In this document: positions 1 through 7,041 of the stretch, one piece after another
Position numbering within the stretch: position 1 is the stretch's first letter
How the letters are laid out: every line of letters starts with the position of its first letter
From: Bacillota bacterium
GTDB lineage: Bacteria > Bacillota > Clostridia > Lachnospirales > Lachnospiraceae
Assembly: GCA_023424995.1 (NCBI GenBank)
Contig: JAFADH010000040.1
Location: 1 to 29,848, forward strand
Length of the DNA: 29,848 nt
Reading direction: 5' to 3'
The notes under the pieces: generated by a model
What the model saw: the letters and a program-made list of their open reading frames with translations, nothing else
Told to the model about the DNA's origin: nothing
Database searches by the model: none
Position numbers and translations under genes: made by a program

Positions 1-177
1 TATGGAATTGATGAGAAGGATTTCTTAAATAAAGTTTCTTCATTAGCCGACCTGGCCTTCTCGGATCAGTGTACCACTGCGAATCCAAGATTACCTCTGG
101 TATCTGAATTAGAAGAGCTTTATCTTCTGGCTTATTATGGTAAAGGAAAAGTAAAAGCACCCAAGAAAAATAAATAA
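1..177 (+). CDS. adhE: AdhE-type alcohol dehydrogenase, C-terminal end only
   Basis: The window opens inside a gene; frame 1 is open from the first base to a TAA at 175-177, giving 58 residues. The segment LADLAFSDQCTTANPRLPLV followed by SELEELYLLAYYG matches the conserved end of the iron-dependent alcohol dehydrogenase domain of bifunctional acetaldehyde/alcohol dehydrogenases. In that family the protein reduces acetyl-CoA to ethanol through acetaldehyde and regenerates NAD during fermentation, in large cytoplasmic spirosomes. The lysine-rich tail (KGKVKAPKKNK) extends slightly past the usual end. Only the last 58 codons are visible, so a stand-alone iron alcohol dehydrogenase cannot be fully excluded, but the wording of the motif favours AdhE. 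A terminator follows at 209-250. It is the only rightward gene on the left arm. Confidence 0.85.
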   Translation, partial: YGIDEKDFLNKVSSLADLAFSDQCTTANPRLPLVSELEELYLLAYYGKGKVKAPKKNK

Positions 178-208
178 ATCATATTATTTATAGGTAAGAT
201 ACTATACG

Positions 209-250
209 AAAGACAGTTTGAATCCGTAAGATGAATTCAAGCTGTCTTTT
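209..250 (+). terminator. Rho-independent terminator after adhE
   Basis: A 15-bp stem pairs 209-223 with 235-249 (one G-T wobble), with an 11-nt loop and a short T-run at its 3' side. It lies 31 bases after the adhE stop. The A-run on the 5' side means it could also work leftwards for the DUF4446-parB-parA unit. Confidence 0.8.
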
Positions 251-341
251 AAATTGTTGATTATATATAGATCATATAGACAAATGAAATGCCAATTACA
301 TATACAATATGTATTCAATATCCTAATATCCTTATTATTAA

Positions 342-857
342 TTACTCCATAAAATTACTGCTTCTGAGAGCCTGGTTCAGTGCTTTTTTCTCATCTTCGG
401 ACAATTCCAGGAAGGATTCTCCCTTAATAATTTCCTTCAGATAAGTGTAGCAGCCTTCTCTGGTGCTGTGAACTGAATTTAATAGTATCCCGCTATTATT
501 CTTATCTAATAAAGCTAATACAAAGCTGAGCTTTCCGCCCATTTCTTTGAATGCATCATATTTTACCACGCCGATCTTCTGATAGGTTATCATAAGATTT
601 TCCTGTATCTTTGAAATCTCTTTGTTAATATCGGCGGTGTCCTGCTTTAGTTTGTCTATATCTGCAAACCGGACCAGTATCTGCCCCTCCAGATTTTCAC
701 CTGCAGAACCGGTCATAAATTTCTTATATTTTTTATTCAGCTTTCTTTGCTTTACTAATAAAATTATGATAAATACAAGAAATAATAAAGACAAACCCAC
801 TAAACCCATGACAATATAGTTTACATAATCATTAATAACGTCGAATACTAAATTCAT
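342..857 (-). CDS. DUF4446 family membrane-anchored protein
   Basis: A 171-residue protein of unknown function. Residues 13-35 form one strongly hydrophobic membrane segment, followed by a basic stretch (KQRKLNKKYKK) that suggests the rest is cytoplasmic. Residues about 62-92 look like a short coiled coil. The conserved part GVVKYDAFKEMGG...SFVLALLDKNNSG (96-123) is typical of DUF4446, a family commonly seen beside parA/parB in clostridia. The start is preceded by a good ribosome binding site (AAGGAGG, about 9 nt before ATG). It lies 78 bp downstream of parB in the same direction, so it is probably the last gene of a parA-parB-DUF4446 unit. A role in chromosome segregation or origin anchoring is suggested only by this neighbourhood. 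Confidence 0.85.
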   Translation of the reverse strand: MNLVFDVINDYVNYIVMGLVGLSLLFLVFIIILLVKQRKLNKKYKKFMTGSAGENLEGQILVRFADIDKLKQDTADINKEISKIQENLMITYQKIGVVKYDAFKEMGGKLSFVLALLDKNNSGILLNSVHSTREGCYTYLKEIIKGESFLELSEDEKKALNQALRSSNFME

Positions 858-935
858 TAATTAATTCCTCCTTTTGTATATCATGATAACCATTAAGCGA
901 TCTCGCAGCCATGGCTGAATTGCAGCTGTATATTA

Positions 936-1811
936 TTACATGGATTCAAAGATATCGATGATACGCTCCAATTCTTCATTGGAATAATACTCTATCTCAA
1001 TTGATCCCTTGTTGTTCTTCTTATTATGTATGGATACTTTAGTACCGATGATATTGCGAATCTTATCCTCCAGGTTACGGTAAATAAAATCATCTTCCCT
1101 GGCTGCAGCGGTTTCCTTATCCGGTTTCTCCGTAAGAATTATCTTTACCAGCTTTTCAGTTTCACGAACACTTAATTTCTCATCAAAAACCTTGCATGCA
1201 CAGTTATACTGCTTCTCGTGATCTTCAATGGATAGTAATGCCCGGGCATGCCCTCCGGATATCATGTCGTCGATAACCATCTGCTGAACACGGTCATCCA
1301 GCTTAAGAAGCCTCATAGCATTGGTAACAGCAGCACGGCTCTTCGAAACCCGTTCAGCAACTTCATCCTGCTTAAGATGAAACTCCTGGATCAATCTCTG
1401 ATAAGTCTGAGCTTCTTCGATTGCATTCAGATCTTCTCTTTGTATATTTTCAATCAGCGCGATCTCTACCACTTCTTGTGGAGAATAATCCTTTATAATT
1501 GCCGGAATTTCTTTTAACCCGGCTAATCTTGCTGCTCTCCACCGTCGCTCTCCTGCAATAATTTCATAGTATTTATTCTTTTTTTGCAGAATTAAAGGCT
1601 GTATTACTCCGAACTGCTTGATTGAATCAGCGAGTTCTTGTAATGCATCTTCATCAAACCGTTTTCTTGGCTGAGATTTATTTGGTTCAATATCATTAAT
1701 CTTCACGAATGTTTCACGTGAAACATTATCATTCTTTTCCGTCATACTATCAACTATCTGTTCAGGGATCATAATATCCAGACCTTTTCCTAAACCTTTT
1801 TTTACTGACAT
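936..1811 (-). CDS. parB: Chromosome partitioning protein ParB (Spo0J)
   Basis: A 291-residue ParB. It binds parS sites near the origin, spreads along DNA as a CTP-dependent clamp and loads SMC, working with the ParA ATPase. Visible features: N-terminal KGLGKGLD (5-12), the ParB/Srx CTP-binding domain with GERRWRAAR (88-96) and ENIQRE (121-126), and a helix-turn-helix around 148-170 (DEVAERVSKSRAAVTNAMRLL). The C-terminal 40 residues would form the dimer domain. Length is normal. A perfect parS lies inside the gene (1710-1725) and encodes the residues VSRET (30-34). The gene follows parA after 51 bp, in the same operon. Start ATG is supported by an upstream AGGAGG. Confidence 0.97.
   Translation of the reverse strand: MSVKKGLGKGLDIMIPEQIVDSMTEKNDNVSRETFVKINDIEPNKSQPRKRFDEDALQELADSIKQFGVIQPLILQKKNKYYEIIAGERRWRAARLAGLKEIPAIIKDYSPQEVVEIALIENIQREDLNAIEEAQTYQRLIQEFHLKQDEVAERVSKSRAAVTNAMRLLKLDDRVQQMVIDDMISGGHARALLSIEDHEKQYNCACKVFDEKLSVRETEKLVKIILTEKPDKETAAAREDDFIYRNLEDKIRNIIGTKVSIHNKKNNKGSIEIEYYSNEELERIIDIFESM
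1710..1725. promoter_or_regulatory. parS site inside parB
   Basis: Perfect 16-bp palindrome TGTTTCACGTGAAACA, identical to the Bacillus parS consensus. It is read through as codons for V-S-R-E-T in the N-terminal part of ParB. In Bacillus subtilis a parS site also lies within spo0J, so this placement appears conserved. Confidence 0.97.
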
Positions 1812-1862
1812 ATTTACCTCCTGTTATACATTTTCTATACAAATTCCAATACAATACTATGT

Positions 1863-2681
1863 CTACTTTTTTCTTCGATACTTTATTTCATCTACTTCAT
1901 TTTTTGCATAGGCTTCTTCATTGTCATTTTCGATTACTTCCTCTGCCAATTGCCGATATCCTTCCGCTCCTGCGGATTTCGGATCATACAGGTTAATGGG
2001 AAGACCATGACTCGGTGCTTCAGCCAGACGAACATTTCTTGGTATAATTGACTTATATATATTTTGTTTTAGATTGCCTTTAACATTCTCTACTACCTGC
2101 AGGGACAGATTTGTTCTTGCATCAAACATGGTAAATACCACACCCTCAATCTCTAATTTCGAATTAAGTCTTTGTTTTACCAGATTTATAGTATGTATTA
2201 ATTGTGTTAATCCCTCCAAAGCATAGAATTCACATTGAATAGGTACCAGAACTGTATCCGCAGTAGTCATGGCGTTCACTGTAAGTGTATTTAATGAAGG
2301 AGGACAATCGATAAGAATAAAATCATATTCATCACGTATCCGTTCCACTTCTTTTTTTAAGATGAATTCCCGTCCTTCCACACCGATCAATTCAATCTCA
2401 GCACCGGCGAGATTTACGTTGGAAGGTAAAATATCCAGATTTTTAATTTTTGTATGTAGCCTGCACTCTTCCAGAGTACATTCACCGATAATCATCTGAT
2501 ATATGGTATTCTTTAATTTGTTCTTTTCAATACCAAGTCCACTGGAGGTATTACCTTGCGGATCAATATCAATAGTTAAGATTTTTTTATTCCGTTCTGC
2601 CAGACAAGCAGACAGATTGATAGCGGTTGTAGTTTTTCCCACTCCGCCCTTTTGGTTAGCGATTGCTATTATCCTTGCCAT
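1863..2681 (-). CDS. parA: Chromosome partitioning ATPase ParA (Soj)
   Basis: A 272-residue P-loop ATPase of the ParA/Soj type. It forms ATP-dependent DNA-bound dimers that move ParB-parS complexes, and in Bacillus it also regulates DnaA. The deviant Walker A motif KGGVGKTT lies at 11-18 with its signature lysine; DIDPQGN (38-44) and FILIDCPPSL (about 116-125) are the other nucleotide-binding motifs. There is no extra N-terminal DNA-binding domain, as expected for a chromosomal (short) ParA. Start ATG has GGAGG 8 nt upstream. First gene of the leftward parA-parB-DUF4446 unit. The DNA before it is the long AT-rich gap that carries two further parS sites. Confidence 0.97.
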   Translation of the reverse strand: MARIIAIANQKGGVGKTTTAINLSACLAERNKKILTIDIDPQGNTSSGLGIEKNKLKNTIYQMIIGECTLEECRLHTKIKNLDILPSNVNLAGAEIELIGVEGREFILKKEVERIRDEYDFILIDCPPSLNTLTVNAMTTADTVLVPIQCEFYALEGLTQLIHTINLVKQRLNSKLEIEGVVFTMFDARTNLSLQVVENVKGNLKQNIYKSIIPRNVRLAEAPSHGLPINLYDPKSAGAEGYRQLAEEVIENDNEEAYAKNEVDEIKYRRKK

Positions 2682-2860
2682 ACCTCAACCCTCCAGGAGA
2701 TTTTATCAATATCTTACGTGATTATAGCTTAAAGTATTATATTTTATCTGTATTTAAGGTTTTTACATTTCAGTTACACTTAAAGATTATAACATCTTTT
2801 ATTTCTTATATCTACATCATTTTTTTCATTATTCATAAAAATACCAGTAATTATTTATTT

Positions 2861-2876
2861 TGTTTCACGTGAAACA
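2861..2876. promoter_or_regulatory. parS site upstream of parA
   Basis: Second perfect TGTTTCACGTGAAACA palindrome, about 180 bp upstream of the parA start, in non-coding AT-rich DNA. ParB bound here could also repress the parAB promoter (inference). Confidence 0.96.
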
Positions 2877-3088
2877 ATTTTTGTCCGTGGTCAGAATAAT
2901 ATTCTTTATGAATTTAGATTCCTATTTAAAGTAATATCAAAAAATATATTCATTAAAACAAGTATACATTCGTAAAATGTCTCTTAAAATAAATCAATTA
3001 AAATCCAGCTGTAAGATAATATATATAAAAAGTATTTTCAAATATATCAATAAAGTACTTCATTAATTATGTCTTTAAATATATTCGT

Positions 3089-3437
3089 AAAGTATATCTA
3101 TAAATTGTATTTGAAAAGTAATCTATGAATTTTATTCATAAAGTAATCTATGAATTGTATTCGCAAAGTAATCTATAAATTGTATTCGCAAAGTTATCTA
3201 TAAATTGTATTCGCAAAGTTATCTATAAATTATGTTTGAAAAGTAATCTATAAATTGTATTCGTAAAGTTATCTATGATTTGTATTCGCAAAGTTATCTA
3301 TGATTTGTATTCATAAAATAGTCTATGAATTGTATTCGTAAAGCATATCCATAAATTATAATCATAAATCATGTCTATAATTGCATTTGCAAAGTAATCT
3401 ATAAATTGTATTTGTAAAATATATTTATAAATTAATA
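3089..3437. repeat. 25-bp degenerate tandem repeat array, about 14 units
   Basis: About 14 head-to-tail copies of a 25-bp unit, consensus AAAGTWATCTATRAATTGTA followed by TTCGY. The middle units (about 3115-3340) keep the 25-bp period almost exactly; the outer units drift and sometimes gain one base. The array fades into related sequence on both sides (from about 2970 and to about 3500). It lies between two parS sites and contains no open frame of note. Each unit carries a TTATCTATA-like core that resembles a DnaA box only weakly (TTATCCACA). Confidence 0.9.
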
Positions 3438-3439
3438 CA

Positions 3440-3850
3440 GATATAAAATGCATCCGTAAAGTGCATCTATTAAATATTTTCGTTAAAGTACATTTTTAAA
3501 TATATATATTTAATATAAAAAATTCATATATATATTCATCGTCAGGACTACCGAGTAGTCGATAACTTGTTCTCCTTTTTTGAGTCTATCCCGATAGAGT
3601 CTAAGGAGTCATTGATAAGCCCCCATTGACTGCCTTGCCGTCCTTCGGGTCATGATTTATATTATTGCACAATATATTTTCTCTGCCACATTTGTTTATT
3701 TATATACTATAATTAATATGTCTTTAGAGACACTCTCTTTTGATTACTATTATGTGGTTTTCTAACCTACTCAACTCTATCGTTGAAGGTTTTTTCTTGA
3801 AGCTGAATTAACTGAATACTCACTTGCATAGCAGGTTTTTAGGTTCTACA
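3440..3850. other. Non-coding stretch with hairpins and possible gene debris
   Basis: AT-rich flanks surround a more GC-rich block at about 3541-3655. That block has a hairpin GACTAC-CGA-GTAGTC (3547-3561) and a second near-perfect one at about 3581-3600 (GAGTCTATC/GATAGAGTC, one mismatch). Read leftwards, short open stretches such as LLRLYRDRLKKGEQVIDYS look protein-like but are broken by stops and need a frame change. I could not identify a family. It may be a decayed gene or a structured RNA. Confidence 0.4.
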
Positions 3851-3887
3851 TAAAAATAACGGAATGTTTCACGTGAAACATTCCGTT
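3851..3887 (-). terminator. Terminator of the DegS/DegU-like operon that contains parS
   Basis: A perfect 30-bp palindrome (3858-3887) whose leftward transcript forms a 15-bp stem followed by ATTTTTA (3857-3851). This is the form of an intrinsic terminator for the operon ending at 3961. Its centre is the third parS site. A second small hairpin (AAGATCT/AGATCTT, 3890-3909) lies between it and the operon. As a perfect palindrome the stem has no free loop, so the tip would open by a few bases. Confidence 0.7.
3865..3880. promoter_or_regulatory. parS site within a 30-bp palindrome
   Basis: Third perfect TGTTTCACGTGAAACA. Symmetry continues 7 bp on each side (AACGGAA/TTCCGTT), much further than the other two sites in this window. 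Confidence 0.96.
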
Positions 3888-3960
3888 TCAAGATCTTTCT
3901 ATAGATCTTTTCTTAAAATCTAATCGAAATACCAGAATTTAATTATGTACAGATTAACTC

Positions 3961-4614
3961 TTAAAGTAATTCAACTATATTGTTCTTAATTGCATATACT
4001 GCCGCTTGTGTACGATCCGATACATTTATCTTCTTGAAGATGTTGGACACATGATTCTTTACTGTCTTCTCACTTATATCGAGCATATATGCAATTTCTT
4101 TATTAAACAAACCTTCCGCCAGTAATTTTAACACTTCGATTTCTCTCTTTGTCAGTGAGTCGTCCAGGTTGTTAAGAAAATTACTCTTTTCATCCAGCTT
4201 TGCTTTTAATAATGGTGCAAGCTCCGGTTGAATAAATGTTTCTCCCCTGTATACGCTAAAGATCGCTTTTTTTAATACAGATGAATCGGAATCCTTTAAT
4301 ACATAACCGTCCACGCCGATCTCAACAGCTCTTACCAAATATTCTACTTCATTATGAATTGTAAGTATAAGAACTTTCACCTTTTTCTTTGATTCTCTTA
4401 TGTGCTGCAGTACCTGTAAACCATTCATGTTTGGCATATTAATGTCCAGCAGAAGAACATCTGTTTGTCTCTCGTCAAGTAATTCCAAACATTGTTTTCC
4501 GTTATTGGCTTCTGATCTCACGACGATATCTCCATCCAATTCCAGTAGCTGTTTAATACCTTCTCTTACCATTGAGTGATCATCCGCTATCATTACATTA
4601 ATCGGTTTTATCAT
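3961..4614 (-). CDS. NarL/FixJ-type response regulator (DegU-like)
   Basis: A 217-residue two-domain regulator. The receiver domain (about 5-125) has the acidic pair D11-D12, the phospho-acceptor D57 in LLLDINMP, T85 and K107 in VLKDSD. The C-terminal LuxR-type helix-turn-helix (about 152-215) contains LTKREIEVLKLLAEG and KEIAYMLDISEKTVKNHVSN. Length and layout match DegU. The gene overlaps the upstream kinase gene by 17 bp, so the two are translationally coupled and almost certainly cognate. Targets are not visible here. In Bacillus, DegU controls exoenzymes, competence and motility; carrying that role over to this organism would be inference. Confidence 0.93.
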   Translation of the reverse strand: MIKPINVMIADDHSMVREGIKQLLELDGDIVVRSEANNGKQCLELLDERQTDVLLLDINMPNMNGLQVLQHIRESKKKVKVLILTIHNEVEYLVRAVEIGVDGYVLKDSDSSVLKKAIFSVYRGETFIQPELAPLLKAKLDEKSNFLNNLDDSLTKREIEVLKLLAEGLFNKEIAYMLDISEKTVKNHVSNIFKKINVSDRTQAAVYAIKNNIVELL

Positions 4615-5701
4615 CCTTTTCCTCCTCGTTAATTGTTAAGGGTACGCACATGGTCACAATGGTACCCTTTCCTTTTTCGGATTGTATATCCAGTGTTCCA
4701 GATAATAAAGAAGTTCTTTCCTTCATATTGGATAAGCCAAAGCTTGATGCCTGCTCAGCTCCGCCCTGTTGAGGTTTCTTAATTTGAAATCCCACCCCAT
4801 TGTCCTTAATAACTACTATAACCTTATGTGCATCGTAACTAATATCTATATTGATATGGGTCGCATTTGCATGCTTTAAGATATTATTACATGCCTCCTG
4901 TATGATTCTAAATAACGTCAATTTAATTACCGGCAAAATCTCCTTTGTCTCTTCATTTGCCTGTACCTTAACATGGACGTTATTAAAATCCATCATTTTG
5001 TTAGCATAGCGCTGTACTGTTACTGTTAGTCCCAAGTCATCCAAAGTCATTGGCTTTAAATTATATATAATACCTCTCATATCATTAATAATTGATTTCA
5101 AGGTATTGGACATTGTATTCAACTCCAGTTTTGCACGCACTGAGTCGATATCAATCAGCTTTGCGCATAATTCTGACTTATGTACAAGACTGGTCAAATT
5201 CTGCACCGTAGTATCATGGAGGTCTCTTGCAATTCTTTGTCTTTCAATCTCTTGGGCTTCCAAAATACTTAATCCTTTATCATTAAGCATATGCCATTTA
5301 TCCTTCGTATCTTTCACTGTGTCTGATTCACTTGTTATTTCTATATTCTGAACCGCTGTTTTTATCCCACTGATTTTATCGTGTAGATTTTTCTGCCTTT
5401 CTTCTAAATTGTTTATTTGCTTTTTTAATTGATCTATTGCAGTGATCAGTTCCGCTGTATCATTTGAATTATTATAAATAGGAGAAAATAAATCTTTATT
5501 ATGTACCTTTGTTCGTTCTTTTTCAGCCAAATCCTTTTCTTTCTCCTGAAGAAGGTTTTTTTCTGACTTTAATTGAACTTTGACGGTATAGAGCTGCTCC
5601 TCGTAATCAACAGCAATATCTTTCAACAAGACAGCTGAAGCCTTTCTATCTTCAGTGAAATTCTTGACTTTTGCATCCATATTCTTATGGTTTTCCTGCA
5701 T
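4598..5701 (-). CDS. Cytoplasmic sensor histidine kinase (DegS-like)
   Basis: A 367-residue kinase with no membrane segment. Residues about 1-120 are rich in charged heptads and likely form a long coiled-coil sensor region, as in DegS. The HisKA_3 dimerization and phosphotransfer segment is at 150-172 (ERQRIARDLHDTTVQN) with phospho-acceptor H162. The HATPase domain follows: N-box EACNNILKHANA (269-280), G1 DNGVGF (300-305) and G2 FGLSNMKER (321-329). Start ATG has AAAGGA 8 nt before it. The gene overlaps the response regulator gene downstream. The lack of membrane and PAS-like domains suggests an intracellular signal, which cannot be named from sequence. Confidence 0.92.
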   Translation of the reverse strand: MQENHKNMDAKVKNFTEDRKASAVLLKDIAVDYEEQLYTVKVQLKSEKNLLQEKEKDLAEKERTKVHNKDLFSPIYNNSNDTAELITAIDQLKKQINNLEERQKNLHDKISGIKTAVQNIEITSESDTVKDTKDKWHMLNDKGLSILEAQEIERQRIARDLHDTTVQNLTSLVHKSELCAKLIDIDSVRAKLELNTMSNTLKSIINDMRGIIYNLKPMTLDDLGLTVTVQRYANKMMDFNNVHVKVQANEETKEILPVIKLTLFRIIQEACNNILKHANATHINIDISYDAHKVIVVIKDNGVGFQIKKPQQGGAEQASSFGLSNMKERTSLLSGTLDIQSEKGKGTIVTMCVPLTINEEEKDDKTD

Positions 5702-6064
5702 AAAGTGTTATCCTTTCCATGCCTTTACTGTATTCTGTTGATTTGGAGAATAAATTATTAATATTTATACGTTTCCTATGGTCCTGTGTAAAACCCCGCC
5801 ACACATATAATATAATAAATATTCTTATTTTAAAAGCATTTTTTTTAATTTTTGAACCAACTCAGACCTTTGTCCTACTAAATATTGCTCTGTTTTCATT
5901 TGTAAGAATATTCATTTGTAATTATTCCTTAATTTTATGATCCCAAATAAGATTTCGGACCAGCCAAAGTAAATCAGCCAAAGATGCTAAATTATTTATA
6001 TTTATATAATATATTAAATTATTACCTATCATTTACTACTTCATAAGACCTTATATTAAGTGTG
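5702..6064. other. Intergenic region between rsmG and the kinase operon
   Basis: Very AT-rich 363 bp. On the minus strand, TATTATATTATATG-like sequence around 5800-5825 could hold the kinase operon promoter, but no clear -35 box was seen. No convincing terminator for rsmG and no gene; the one open frame on the plus strand has no ribosome binding site and reads like random AT-rich sequence. Confidence 0.5.
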
Positions 6065-6793
6065 TCATAAGGGTTCTTTTCCCGGTTTTCCTGCACCTCT
6101 TGGATAATTCTTTGGTGTCAAAGAGACCTTTTTTATTAGTATTAAGGCTCTTTCCATATCCGTTCCCGGCAGAGTAAACTCCCCCACCTTCTCTAACTTC
6201 GCTCCTAAAGTATTTAAAGCTCTTTCCGATTTCTTCAGCTCTTCCTCTATATTTCCGGATTTGTAGGGAATAAAGTAACCATTCTTCTTAACAAAGGGCA
6301 GACAATATTCTGCCAGGGATGATAAGCGTGCAACTGCCCTGGACACACACACATCAAAGCCTTCACGATAACTGTCATCCCTTCCGTAATCCTCTGCTCT
6401 TCCATGCAAGGTAACTACCTTTTTTAAGCCCAATTCGTTTATAACTTCATCTAAAAACAAAAGTCTCTTATTTAAAGAATCCAATAATACGATATCAATC
6501 CCGGGAAATGCTATTTTCAACGGTATTCCCGGAAATCCCGCTCCGGTCCCCAAATCCAGTATCCGTTCACCTTCCGGTCTATATACCTTAACCAAGGAAA
6601 GGCTATCAATAAAATGCTTATTAATAACTTCTCTTAATCCGGTAATCGCAGTGAGATTCATAACCTTATTTTTCTCAACTATCATCTCATAGTAAATTAT
6701 AAATTGCTGTATCTGATGCTCAGAAAGCTCAACTCCCAGATCTGACAGACCTTGTTTAAACATAATTATCTCAGGGTATTTTTTATAATCCAT
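6065..6793 (-). CDS. rsmG: 16S rRNA (guanine-527-N7)-methyltransferase RsmG (GidB)
   Basis: RsmG methylates N7 of G527 in 16S rRNA using S-adenosylmethionine; loss gives low-level streptomycin resistance in many bacteria. The SAM-binding loop DLGTGAGFPG lies at 80-89, followed by ...VLLDSLNKRLLFLDEV and SRAVARLSSLAEY, all typical of the family. An ATG five codons further upstream (6808) is in frame but has no ribosome binding site. The ATG at 6793 has GGAG nine bases before it, formed by the codons of that longer version, so I prefer 6793 (242 residues). Position downstream of mnmG is the usual arrangement, although here 233 bp of degenerate repeats separate them. Confidence 0.95.
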   Translation of the reverse strand: MDYKKYPEIIMFKQGLSDLGVELSEHQIQQFIIYYEMIVEKNKVMNLTAITGLREVINKHFIDSLSLVKVYRPEGERILDLGTGAGFPGIPLKIAFPGIDIVLLDSLNKRLLFLDEVINELGLKKVVTLHGRAEDYGRDDSYREGFDVCVSRAVARLSSLAEYCLPFVKKNGYFIPYKSGNIEEELKKSERALNTLGAKLEKVGEFTLPGTDMERALILIKKVSLTPKNYPRGAGKPGKEPL

Positions 6794-6899
6794 TACGTAT
6801 ATCTCCATTAATAATTCATAATAAATAAATTTATACCAACTTAATTCATATTAATTTTATTTAATTGGATCGTATTAATTTATCTTTTACTTGTTTTAT

Positions 6900-7040
6900 T
6901 CGCACTTACTTGGTTGGTATTAATTTGGTTCATATATTTGTTTAATTCGTACTAATGTGGTTCACATGATTTAATTCATGTTTGCTTGATTCGTACTAAT
7001 TTAGTTCATGTCATTTTGGCTCGTACTAGTTTGGTTCGTA
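6900..7040. repeat. Degenerate repeats between rsmG and mnmG
   Basis: Four related copies of a 20-bp element, consensus CGTACTAATTTGGTTCATRT, start near 6916, 6950, 6992 and 7023 (intervals about 34, 42 and 31 bp), with partial copies further left (6830-6900). Spacing is irregular, unlike the other two arrays in the window. No gene or clear terminator is seen here. Confidence 0.65.
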
Positions 7041-7041
7041 T

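Noticed and set aside
3089..3437. The 25-bp repeats considered as a CRISPR array
   Set aside because: Units are directly adjacent with no unique spacers, and no cas genes are present.
5719..5940. 73-residue plus-strand frame between the kinase gene and rsmG
   Set aside because: No ribosome binding site; Phe/Ile/Leu-rich text expected from reading AT-rich DNA.
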